From positions 1 to 6,889 of the forward strand of contig JAQUOR010000092.1 in NCBI GenBank assembly GCA_028717025.1: a DNA stretch of 6,889 bases, given 5' to 3'. The position numbers were made by a program, and so were the translations under genes. The notes under the pieces were generated by a model. That model did no database searches. It saw only the letters and a list, made by a program, of their open reading frames with translations, and was not told the origin of the DNA. The first letter of the stretch is position 1. Each line of letters begins with the position of its first letter. Origin of the DNA: Candidatus Omnitrophota bacterium. Its GTDB lineage: Bacteria > Omnitrophota > Gorgyraeia > Duberdicusellales > 4484-171. This document shows positions 1-4,966 of the stretch, piece after piece.

Positions 1-1
1 G

Positions 2-508
2 AATTTTATTTTTGGGTTTGACCGCATCACTCCTTTTCATTATCCGTCGCAGGAAAGGAAGCAAGGGTACGTTACGGCGACCGACCGGACAAAACAAGTC
101 CGCAAGATCCCGCTTATGAGCGTTTCAGTTGCGGTGGCGAACGTCAAAAAAGATTCGGGCATAAACAATATTATCCAGGTAAGCGAAAAAATCGCCGAAA
201 TTAAGAAGTACCTTAAAACCATGCCGGGCAGCAAATACATGGCCGACAGGCGAAGCGGCGCCATAGACCATGCGAATGCCGGGCCCCTGGTGCATAAACG
301 GGACGAAATAATACACCCCTATAAACCTTTGGGTCAGATTCTGCTTGAGAAAAATGTTTTATCCGGGGAGCAGTTAGAGGAGGCCTTGCGTATTCATTGG
401 AAACGGGGCGTTATTTTGGGAGAAGTTTTAAGGGAATTGAAATTTACTAAAGAAGAGTTTGTTGCGGAAGCATTGCAAATCCAGGAAAACCTTTCTCAGA
501 AAGTTTAG
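2..508 (+). CDS. GGDEF-like domain / MshEN domain fusion protein, 5' partial
   Basis: The reading frame is open to the left window edge, so the ATG at 116 is almost certainly internal and only the C-terminal 169 residues are visible. The stretch up to about nt 255 (FDRITPFHYP..., an IPLMSVSVAVA strand, then the AEIKKYLKTMPGSKYMADRR helix and tail) resembles the end of the degenerate GGDEF domain found in response-regulator-type proteins; the GGDEF signature itself would lie upstream. Nt 326-484 encode two 24-residue motifs of the form xLGxxL-x10-[L/V]xxxLxx[Q/H], separated by exactly five residues. That is the tandem layout of the MshEN c-di-GMP-binding domain of MshE/GspE-type ATPases. The Arg that normally opens each motif is Pro and Ile here, and the final Gln of motif 1 is His, so ligand affinity is uncertain. 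Role (inferred): synthesis or sensing of c-di-GMP. The PilZ gene downstream supports this. Confidence 0.8.
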   Translation, partial: NFIFGFDRITPFHYPSQERKQGYVTATDRTKQVRKIPLMSVSVAVANVKKDSGINNIIQVSEKIAEIKKYLKTMPGSKYMADRRSGAIDHANAGPLVHKRDEIIHPYKPLGQILLEKNVLSGEQLEEALRIHWKRGVILGEVLRELKFTKEEFVAEALQIQENLSQKV

Positions 509-619
509 TGATGAAAAATCTGTCTTTGAAACCTCTGTGATCTTTCCTGGCCTTTACCTATCCGCAAGCCGCTATCAAAATATCAAGGGATGGAATTTTT
601 CGATCAGCGTTTTTCATTT

Positions 620-631
620 GCGAAAGTTCGC
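620..631. promoter_or_regulatory. Small inverted repeat upstream of the PilZ promoter
   Basis: GCGAA-AG-TTCGC is a perfect 5-2-5 inverted repeat ending 7 bp before the -35 hexamer of the PilZ-gene promoter, a position suited to an activator or repressor site. The centre GAAAGTTC is also the centre of the palindrome at the rpsU promoter. It is short, so chance is a real alternative. Confidence 0.25.
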
Positions 632-638
632 GTTTATA

Positions 639-666
639 TTGACAGCGCAAAATTTTTTGGTACAAT
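639..666 (+). promoter_or_regulatory. Sigma70-type promoter of the PilZ gene
   Basis: TTGACA (639-644) and TACAAT (661-666) are separated by 16 bp, which is a near-consensus pair. The predicted start near 673 gives a leader of about 70 nt before the PilZ gene. The rest of the 509-745 gap holds no credible gene; an 88-codon frame through it begins inside the upstream gene and has no family resemblance. Confidence 0.6.
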
Positions 667-745
667 TTTTATTCCTCAGTGAGAAAGTGACTACACATTC
701 AATATTTTATCCGCACGCGTTTTAGAGAAATACGGGGAGGGCGAC

Positions 746-1252
746 ATGAAAGGTAAAAGCACGTATTCTTATTTGAAAGATCCTCGGGCACTGGCGGAAA
801 TCAGAAAGCATAAATGGTTTTTAAGCCAGGAGGCAAAATATGAAATTGGTTTTGCCACTGCCGCCGTCGATTGGGTTAAAAAATACGGGGAAGAATGGAA
901 AAAAGTTCACGTCAAAGGCTTGAAGGATTTAGAAATTTTTCTTGAACGCAGGAAGTATCGCCGCTTCGACATCGATACGCGTCTTATGTTGCGTCAAAAC
1001 GAATCGCAATTTTTGGCACAAGTAATTAATGTAAATTATTTTGGCTTTCTTTGCCGGAGCAGGCATTTCTTATACCCGGGCAACAGCGTCAACATCGAGA
1101 TGCAGATAAATCAAAAAGCGCGGTGCCGGATAGATTGCAACGGCGTCGTTGAACGGTTTTCTTCCGCCAGCGGCGGTGAGTGTGAATTGTTTGTGCGCTT
1201 TGACGACAAGGGGCAGCAGCAGATAGAAAATTGTCTGGCGCCGGGTTCTTAA
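746..1252 (+). CDS. PilZ-domain protein
   Basis: A 168-residue protein with a strong ribosome-binding site (GGGGAGG at 734-740, 5 nt before ATG). Residues about 1-65 form a charged, probably helical segment (YLKDPRALAEIRKHKW..., then WVKKYGEEWKK) that I do not recognise as a named domain. Residues 67-160 look like a PilZ domain: ERRKYRRF at 67-74 supplies the RxxxR c-di-GMP motif (R69/R73), followed by a beta-rich body. The second motif, usually [D/N]xSxxG, reads N95-V-N97-Y-F-G100, so the Ser is replaced by Asn. No signal peptide or membrane segment is seen, so a cytoplasmic c-di-GMP receptor is likely. It has its own promoter and follows a c-di-GMP-domain gene on the same strand. The target it regulates cannot be read from the sequence. 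Confidence 0.8.
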   Translation: MKGKSTYSYLKDPRALAEIRKHKWFLSQEAKYEIGFATAAVDWVKKYGEEWKKVHVKGLKDLEIFLERRKYRRFDIDTRLMLRQNESQFLAQVINVNYFGFLCRSRHFLYPGNSVNIEMQINQKARCRIDCNGVVERFSSASGGECELFVRFDDKGQQQIENCLAPGS

Positions 1253-1312
1253 GCGCGTACGATTAAGGAAATCCCGCATCAAAAAGACCGGCGGATGTTA
1301 AGCAATAATTCA

Positions 1313-1341
1313 TTTACTTTAGCCGCCATTCTTGCTACAAT
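1313..1341 (+). promoter_or_regulatory. Extended -10 promoter of the NYN gene
   Basis: TTTACT (1313-1318), a 17-bp spacer and TACAAT (1336-1341), with a TG one base upstream of the -10 (TGC-TACAAT). The predicted start near 1348 gives a leader of about 230 nt that includes both TTTA-loop hairpins. Confidence 0.55.
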
Positions 1342-1370
1342 ATCTTAGTGTCTTTTATTCTCCTTCGCAG

Positions 1371-1500
1371 AATACCCCTGCCTTTAGGCAGGGGATGAAT
1401 GCGTTGGAGAATAACTGCTGCGAAGCCAGGAGCGGAGCGAAGGCAAAGCAGAGTTGCTTGGAGGAATTTCGCCCAGGGAACCCCGGCCTTTAGGCCGGGC
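1371..1500 (+). mobile_element. IS200/IS605-like end remnant or structured leader RNA
   Basis: There are two perfect hairpins, both with a TTTA loop: CCCCTGCC/GGCAGGGG at 1375-1394 and CCCGGCC/GGCCGGG at 1482-1499. Such subterminal GC-rich stems with TTTA loops are typical of IS200/IS605 (TnpA/TnpB) element ends, and the second lies in a GGGAACCCCGG context common at their right ends. Between them a third, longer stem can form: AACT and GCT at 1413-1419 with AGC and AGTT at 1447-1455, and an inner GCC/GGC at 1425-1427 and 1442-1444. No transposase or TnpB reading frame is present, so this would be a non-autonomous derivative or a captured omega-RNA-like segment now in the NYN leader. The assignment rests on structure and remembered end patterns, not on a database match. 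Confidence 0.4.
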
Positions 1501-1577
1501 GAGGCCCCATTTTCAAAAGTTATTTGCGTAAATTCGCTGCTAATAAGCGGTAATTCGCGTTTAAAAGGAGGCAACAC

Positions 1578-2123
1578 ATGGAACGCCTAATGATTTTTAT
1601 TGATGCAGAATATGTCGTCCAGAAGCTGAAAGATCTCGGAGGAGCAAAGACTCCTGTCAGACGCAAAGACATAAAATGGATAAATATTATAAAATGGATA
1701 ACCGGACGGCGTGAGCTTATCCGTTGTTATTATTACTCGGCGGAATTCAGCAAAGAGGAAAATCCCCGCACCTACCAGGAGCAGCAGGAGTATCTGCGTA
1801 ATCTGAAACTGACGATCCCGTTTTTTGATATCAAACTTGGACGCCTGGTGCACGTTAATAATATTTGGATTCAGAAAGGACTTGATGTGAAAATCGCACT
1901 GGACATGTTCTCCAAGGCCGTGTCCGACCAGTATGATACTGCGGCGCTTATCTCCGGAGATTCTGATTTTGCAGAAATGATAGGAGAGATAAAAGAGCGT
2001 TACGGCAAGCATATCGAACTTTATACATTCGATCAGGCGATACACGATAGCCTGCGGCTTGCTCCGGACAGGCATACCGCTATCGACTCTACCACCGCAC
2101 GTACGCACCGCTTCTGGTTCTAA
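1578..2123 (+). CDS. NYN-domain (LabA/DUF88-like) putative ribonuclease
   Basis: A 181-residue protein with an excellent ribosome-binding site (AAAAGGAGG at 1563-1571, 6 nt before ATG). The fold signature is that of the NYN branch of PIN-like nucleases. Residues 5-13 give the first strand with D9 (MIFIDAEYV, where many members have IDGxN). KGLDVKIALDM at 100-110 supplies D103 and D109, and ISGDSDF at 125-131 supplies D128 and D130, the usual acidic metal-binding cluster. The family is thought to cleave RNA in a metal-dependent way; the substrate here is unknown. At about 180 residues the protein is a single-domain member without the C-terminal LOTUS/OST-HTH domain found in some relatives. It is cytoplasmic (no signal or membrane segment), monocistronic with its own promoter, and convergent with the rpsU-rbp operon, with a terminator between. 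The tail (residues 165-181) is short and of unclear role. Confidence 0.85.
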   Translation: MERLMIFIDAEYVVQKLKDLGGAKTPVRRKDIKWINIIKWITGRRELIRCYYYSAEFSKEENPRTYQEQQEYLRNLKLTIPFFDIKLGRLVHVNNIWIQKGLDVKIALDMFSKAVSDQYDTAALISGDSDFAEMIGEIKERYGKHIELYTFDQAIHDSLRLAPDRHTAIDSTTARTHRFWF

Positions 2124-2390
2124 TTTTCCAGCCATCAGCTTACCGCTGTCAGCTTTCAGCCTTAAGCCAGAAAATAATACTAAGAATATATTCTTGGAAG
2201 AAGAAAGAGGAGCTTGTGCTCTGAGCAACTACGCAAGCCGTGGTGCTTTCTGTCTTTGATATTATTTGTGTTTTTAATAGTTGCAAATAGAGCTGATAGC
2301 CCCGCCACCCTATAAAAACATTTAGGCGGGTTAACCTGTTGGATGAGAAGACTGATAGCTGGAAGCTTTTCGAAGCGAAAAAGGACAACA
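2124..2390. other. Gene-free region with degenerate repeats and a GC stem
   Basis: No credible gene lies between the NYN stop and the terminator. It carries copies of a degenerate CAGCTgt/AGCTGAtag-type repeat at 2131-2161, 2290-2299 and 2351-2368. It also has a GAGC-TTGT-GCTC stem near 2213-2224, and a CCCGCC/GGCGGG stem (2301-2306 with 2325-2330) next to a GGTTAACC palindrome at 2329-2336. None of these is followed by a U-tract. Frames here on the minus strand run through the terminator and are not believable. Confidence 0.5.
2131..2161. repeat. Degenerate CAGCT-rich intergenic repeat (one of several copies)
   Basis: The stretch reads as successive imperfect units of the type catCAGCTta / ctgtCAGCTtt / CAGCc. 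Similar text in inverted orientation occurs at 2351-2368 (ctgatagctggaagct) and at 6676-6707 (tagctgacaactgaaagctgg, then gctgatag). All copies are intergenic and lie close to terminators. They look like a genome-wide short dispersed repeat, but this window alone cannot show copy number. Confidence 0.4.
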
Positions 2391-2434
2391 AAAAAGGGTA
2401 GGAGGGGAACGGCATTCTCTTCCTACCCTTTTTT
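2391..2434. terminator. Bidirectional intrinsic terminator between convergent genes
   Basis: A run of A, a 13-bp stem (2396-2408 with 2416-2428, 7-nt loop) beginning GGGTAGGA, and TTTTTT at 2429-2434. On the plus strand all 13 pairs form, two of them G-U. On the minus strand those two become A-C mismatches, leaving an 8-bp core stem followed by a U run. It therefore serves best for the NYN gene and adequately for the RRM gene, whose stop lies only 10 bp away. Confidence 0.85.
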
Positions 2435-2443
2435 ATTGATTAA

Positions 2444-2791
2444 TTATCTTCTAAATCTGCCGCCGGAATAACCACCTTGACCGCCGCCATTACCAAAACC
2501 GCCTTCTCTGCGGCCGCCGCCACCGGTGCGAGGCTGCATCTTGCGCGCCCTGCTTACTCGTAAGGTTCTTCCGTTTAGATCTTTGCCATCAAGAGCATCT
2601 ATAGCTGCCTGGGCTTGTTCTTCGGTTTCAAACTCTGCAAATCCGAAGCCTTTTGACTTCCCAGTGAATTTGTCAGAAATTATTTTTACTTCTTTTACCG
2701 TAAGTCCTTTTTCTTCAATGTATTTGCGTAATTCTTCTTCAGTGACTCCGAACTCCAGATTTCCTACGTATAACTTTTTTTCCTCGTCCAT
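2444..2791 (-). CDS. RRM-domain RNA-binding protein with Gly-rich tail
   Basis: A 115-residue protein starting MDEEKKLYVG. A longer frame starts at 2845, but the AAAGGAG ribosome-binding site (2807-2801 on this strand, 9 nt spacing) fits only the ATG at 2791. A single RNA-recognition motif fills residues 6-82, with RNP2 = LYVGNL (7-12) and RNP1 = KGFGFAEF (47-54) with its aromatic RNA-stacking residues intact. Residues 85-115 are a Gly/Arg-rich tail ending GGRFRR, like cyanobacterial cold-inducible Rbp proteins and eukaryotic glycine-rich RNA-binding proteins. Likely role: cytoplasmic RNA chaperone or mRNA binder. It lies 74 bp downstream of rpsU in the same direction and is probably cotranscribed with it; cyanobacterial rbp genes are also linked with rpsU and cold-induced. 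No separate promoter stands out in the 74-bp gap. Confidence 0.92.
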   Translation of the reverse strand: MDEEKKLYVGNLEFGVTEEELRKYIEEKGLTVKEVKIISDKFTGKSKGFGFAEFETEEQAQAAIDALDGKDLNGRTLRVSRARKMQPRTGGGGRREGGFGNGGGQGGYSGGRFRR

Positions 2792-2865
2792 GTTTTCGTT
2801 CTCCTTTAACTCGTTTAACTTTATCTTAACCCTCACGTGACACAAAAAACCCTATGTAACTGCGA

Positions 2866-3024
2866 CTAAAGCTTCTTCCTTCGTTCCCTCCTTTTTTGAG
2901 ATGGTTTCGTGTAATATTGCCGTTCCCGACATTCCTTGATAATACCTTCGCGTTTGCACATGATGCTGAATTTCCGTAGTGCTTTTTCGAAGTCTTCGTT
3001 TCTTTCGATCCTTACTTCTGCCAT
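2866..3024 (-). CDS. rpsU: Small ribosomal subunit protein bS21
   Basis: A 52-codon gene read on the minus strand: MAEVRIERNEDFEKALRKF, then a CKREGIIKECRERQYY segment and a basic tail ending KRRERRKKL. The EKALRKF...C.REGI..E...R..Y.KPS..R...R pattern is diagnostic of bacterial S21. S21 sits on the small-subunit platform near the anti-Shine-Dalgarno region and aids initiation. A GGAG ribosome-binding site lies at 3034-3031, 6 nt before ATG, and the stop is TAG at 2868-2866. Its length is at the short end of the family (about 55-70 residues), but both ends are intact. A promoter with a palindrome lies just upstream, and the RRM gene follows 74 bp downstream. I consider the identification secure. 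Confidence 0.93.
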   Translation of the reverse strand: MAEVRIERNEDFEKALRKFSIMCKREGIIKECRERQYYTKPSQKRRERRKKL

Positions 3025-3059
3025 AAAACTCTCCGGGCGATTACATCCATTTCAATGTA

Positions 3060-3087
3060 TATATATCATATTTTCTTGAACTTTCAA
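3060..3087 (-). promoter_or_regulatory. Probable sigma70 promoter of rpsU-rbp
   Basis: Read on the minus strand: TTGAAA (3087-3082), a 16-bp spacer and TATATA (3065-3060), giving a start near 3053 and a leader of about 30 nt. The region is AT-rich, so the -10 position could shift by a few bases (TATGAT is also present, but only 11 bp from this -35). Confidence 0.45.
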
Positions 3088-3092
3088 GAAAA
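3071..3092. promoter_or_regulatory. Perfect 10-2-10 palindrome over the rpsU -35
   Basis: TTTTCTTGAA, a CT spacer, then TTCAAGAAAA: ten-base arms without mismatch. The arms cover the -35 hexamer of the rpsU-rbp promoter. The 2-nt centre is too tight for a good RNA hairpin, so a DNA operator for a dimeric regulator is more likely. It would autoregulate or stress-regulate the ribosomal protein/RRM operon. Confidence 0.45.
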
Positions 3093-3196
3093 ATCTCAAA
3101 ATTGTTATTACTGATGGTTTTCGGGCAAAAGCTGCCGTCTGCGTTGGGGAAATGAGTAGACACCTGTATATCCGGGCCTGTTTTATAACAAACCGC

Positions 3197-3224
3197 TTAT
3201 CAAACGTCTACTTTCTGATATAAT
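3197..3224 (+). promoter_or_regulatory. Extended -10 promoter upstream of the OlsB-like gene
   Basis: A perfect TATAAT (3219-3224) with TG one base upstream (TGA-TATAAT) and TTATCA (3197-3202) at 16 bp spacing. The predicted start near 3231 gives a leader of about 157 nt to the next gene, or the promoter of a separate small RNA. Confidence 0.5.
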
Positions 3225-3230
3225 TAAGGC

Positions 3231-3344
3231 TACTTTTAGGTGCATCCTACGGTTTCCCTGACTCTCAAAGTATTGTCTAATAGCTGCGGCTGTCCGCTTG
3301 GAGCGGAGGTAACACGTCAAAAGAACCAGGAACATTAAGAAGTG
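3231..3344 (+). ncRNA. Candidate structured leader or small RNA
   Basis: Starting where the promoter's +1 is expected, the ends can pair (ACTTTT 3232-3237 with AGAAGT 3338-3343). Inside, GTT, CC and TG (3252-3260) pair with CAGGAAC (3327-3333) with two bulges, and a terminal CCGCT-TGG-AGCGG hairpin lies at 3294-3306. This rod-with-bubble outline is reminiscent of 6S RNA but shorter, and I recognise no conserved family sequence. It may simply be the 5' untranslated region of the OlsB-like gene. No U-tract terminator follows. Confidence 0.25.
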
Positions 3345-3387
3345 TGTTGCTTGACTTGATGCGTGCGACGTGATACATACGTAAATT

Positions 3388-4101
3388 ATGGACCATACTC
3401 CTCATTTTGACGTATTAACTGTTGAAAAAGGGGATTTACTTGAGCAGGCTTTTGTTCTACGGCGTAAGGTCTTTTTTAACAAAACCGGAAAAGATACTGA
3501 TATTTTTGACGATTTATGCCGGCACATTGTCGTCGTAGAACATGATTCTCAGCAGGTTATCGGCACCTACCGTTTGCTTTTGGGCTCAGTCGCGAAAGCT
3601 GCCCGGGGTTTCTATTCCGAGACGGAATTCGATTTGACCAACATAAAGAAGAATTGCCCGGGAGAGTTACTTGAAATGGGCAGGGCCTGCGTTGATCCCG
3701 CCTACCGCAAATACCCCATCTTGAATTACATGTGGAAGGCTATTACCGCGTATATGCGTGAGCATGAGGTTGCGTATGTGCTGGGCTGCGCGAGCGTCGA
3801 AGATCCCTCCCCTCAAAGCATCGGAAAAGTTTACGCGTTTCTTAAAACTCATGTCTTTGCGCCGTCGCAGTTGCTTGTATGTCCGCTCAAAGGCAAAGAG
3901 TATCCTTACGACAAAACCATTACGCACTGCGAGAGAAGAGAGGCCGCGCGTCTGCTGCCTTCTTTGATAAAAAATTATTTAAAGATTGGCGCGTATGCGT
4001 GCGGTGAACCTGTCTGGGATAAAACCTTCAATACCGCCGATTTTTTTATGTTGCTCGACATGAAGCGTACAAACTTTTCGTACCTCGAAAAATTTCTATG
4101 A
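3388..4101 (+). CDS. OlsB-like N-acyltransferase (GNAT/hemolysin-like fold)
   Basis: A 237-residue protein of the OlsB/COG3176 family. That family uses 3-hydroxyacyl-ACP to acylate the alpha-amino group of ornithine (or a related amino acid), the first step of ornithine-lipid synthesis at the cytoplasmic membrane face. Visible hallmarks are R25/R26-KVFF, FDDLCRHIVV (40-49), IGTYRLL (58-64), FYSETEFDL (75-83), LLEMGRACVDPAYR (94-107), GCASVED (133-139), and the C-terminal block from LPSLIKNYLKIGAYACGEP through W210, D211 and ADFFMLLD. An in-frame stop (3382-3384) just upstream fixes the start at 3388. No Shine-Dalgarno is present, unlike the other genes here, so the mRNA may be leaderless from the weak TTGACT/TACATA pair or initiate on the longer leader. 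The stop overlaps the next start (ATGA). The acceptor amino acid cannot be told from sequence. Confidence 0.82.
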   Translation: MDHTPHFDVLTVEKGDLLEQAFVLRRKVFFNKTGKDTDIFDDLCRHIVVVEHDSQQVIGTYRLLLGSVAKAARGFYSETEFDLTNIKKNCPGELLEMGRACVDPAYRKYPILNYMWKAITAYMREHEVAYVLGCASVEDPSPQSIGKVYAFLKTHVFAPSQLLVCPLKGKEYPYDKTITHCERREAARLLPSLIKNYLKIGAYACGEPVWDKTFNTADFFMLLDMKRTNFSYLEKFL

Positions 4102-4877
4102 CCCGGGCGCTGAAAGTCTTTCTTTTGCTGGCGAGCATTTTCCTCTTTATCGTCGTGCTTATTCTGGTGCGCTGCCTCTTTATTTTTTCACCCCGCCTTG
4201 CGCGTATGCGGATATCTTCTGTCGTTCACGGTTTCGGAAAGATATTTATTTCCATCATGGGGGTGAAAGTTCTAATTACCGGAGAAAAAAAGCTCTTGAA
4301 GGAACATGGGGTTTTTTTTGTTTCCAACCACCTCAGCTATGTTGACGGCGTTATCGCAACGAGCCTTGCCCCGTTGGCATTTATCGCGCGGGCAGATTTA
4401 AAGAGCTGGCCAGTTTTCGGTTTGTTTTCGGTATTGTCTAATACGATATTCGTCGAACGTTTCAGCCGCGTAAACGTCCAGAAAGACGCGGATAAAATTT
4501 ATCGATACTTAAAAGAGGGGACGAACGTCATCCTGTATCCTGAGGGGACTTCCGCCGACGGCAAAGATCTGCTTCCTTTCAAATCGTCTTTTTTCATGGC
4601 GCCGCTGCTGGCGCAGTCAATGATTGTCCCTTTGGTGATAAAGTATAAAGAGGTGGACTCGCAGGATATTGATGCAATAAATAAAGATTTGGTGTATTGG
4701 TACGGCGAGATGGACTTTGTTCCCCATCTGTTTAGACTCCTTTCTTTACATGAGATTACCGTTGAAGTCAAGGTATGCGCATCTGTTATATCGAAAGCTG
4801 TCACGGGAGAGAACACCTCTATCAAAAGGAAGATTTTGTCCGATACCTGCCGGCAGGTGATTGAAGCGGAATTATAA
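4098..4877 (+). CDS. OlsA/PlsC-like 1-acyl-glycerol-3-phosphate acyltransferase
   Basis: A 259-residue membrane-associated LPLAT-family enzyme. One N-terminal hydrophobic segment (residues about 5-30) anchors it. Motif I is NHLSYVD with the catalytic H78-x4-D83 pair. FVER (118-121) matches the motif II region, YPEGTSADG (147-155) is motif III for phosphate/glycerol binding, and VPLVIKY (177-183) is motif IV. The gene starts inside the stop of the OlsB-like gene (ATGA overlap), implying translational coupling. In this context it is best read as OlsA, which O-acylates lyso-ornithine lipid, while a general PlsC role in phosphatidic-acid synthesis remains possible. In some bacteria the two activities are fused (OlsF); here they are separate and in OlsB-OlsA order. 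All key motifs are intact. It is followed by 400 bp without a gene, so the operon is probably two genes. Confidence 0.85.
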   Translation: MTRALKVFLLLASIFLFIVVLILVRCLFIFSPRLARMRISSVVHGFGKIFISIMGVKVLITGEKKLLKEHGVFFVSNHLSYVDGVIATSLAPLAFIARADLKSWPVFGLFSVLSNTIFVERFSRVNVQKDADKIYRYLKEGTNVILYPEGTSADGKDLLPFKSSFFMAPLLAQSMIVPLVIKYKEVDSQDIDAINKDLVYWYGEMDFVPHLFRLLSLHEITVEVKVCASVISKAVTGENTSIKRKILSDTCRQVIEAEL

Positions 4878-4966
4878 CTTACTTTTTACTGCACGCTGCA
4901 GGACGCAGGATAAAATGCACCTATATTTTTGAAGTTTGTATCTTGGATTTTGTGGCCTGTAGCCTG

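Larger units (their letters stand above)
1253..1577 (+). other. Gene-free leader region upstream of the NYN gene
   Basis: This 325-bp gap contains no recognisable gene. It holds a promoter (1313-1341) and a structured stretch with two TTTA-loop hairpins (about 1371-1500), listed separately, and ends in the NYN gene's ribosome-binding site. No intrinsic terminator for the PilZ gene is visible in it. The short frames on either strand here run through the hairpins and look non-coding. Confidence 0.6.
3093..3387 (+). other. Divergent intergenic region between rpsU and the OlsB-like gene
   Basis: No protein gene is recognisable in this roughly 300-bp gap. It contains a good plus-strand promoter (3197-3224) and then about 110 nt that can fold into a rod with a terminal hairpin (3231-3344, listed separately). 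A second, weaker promoter-like pair, TTGACT 3351-3356 and TACATA 3374-3379 (17-bp spacer), ends only 8 bp before the next start codon. Confidence 0.5.

Noticed and set aside
459..725. Plus-strand 88-codon frame between the MshEN and PilZ genes
   Set aside because: It starts inside the upstream gene, lacks a ribosome-binding site, reads through the PilZ promoter and has no recognisable content.
1587..2228. Minus-strand 213-codon frame antisense to the NYN gene
   Set aside because: It is the mirror of a gene with clear NYN motifs and a strong ribosome-binding site, and its translation resembles no family. Long antisense frames of this sort are common.
2195..2340. A GEMM riboswitch on the plus strand, suggested by ACGCAAGCCGTGG and a later GGCGGGTTAACC
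   Set aside because: The two parts are about 85 nt apart, the order and stems do not fit the GEMM fold, and no regulated gene follows.
2526..2840. Plus-strand 104-codon frame opposite the RRM gene
   Set aside because: Serine- and phenylalanine-rich shadow of the Gly/Glu-rich RRM gene, with no ribosome-binding site or family resemblance.
2792..2845. N-terminal extension of the RRM protein to the ATG at 2845
   Set aside because: The extra 18 residues cover the ribosome-binding site itself (AAAGGAG) and are not part of the RRM fold; the ATG at 2791 is correctly spaced.
4264..4271. A third GAAAGTTC core, matching the centres of the rpsU and PilZ palindromes
   Set aside because: It lies inside the olsA-like coding sequence without palindromic arms, so it shows the 8-mer alone is not informative and weakens the shared-regulator idea.
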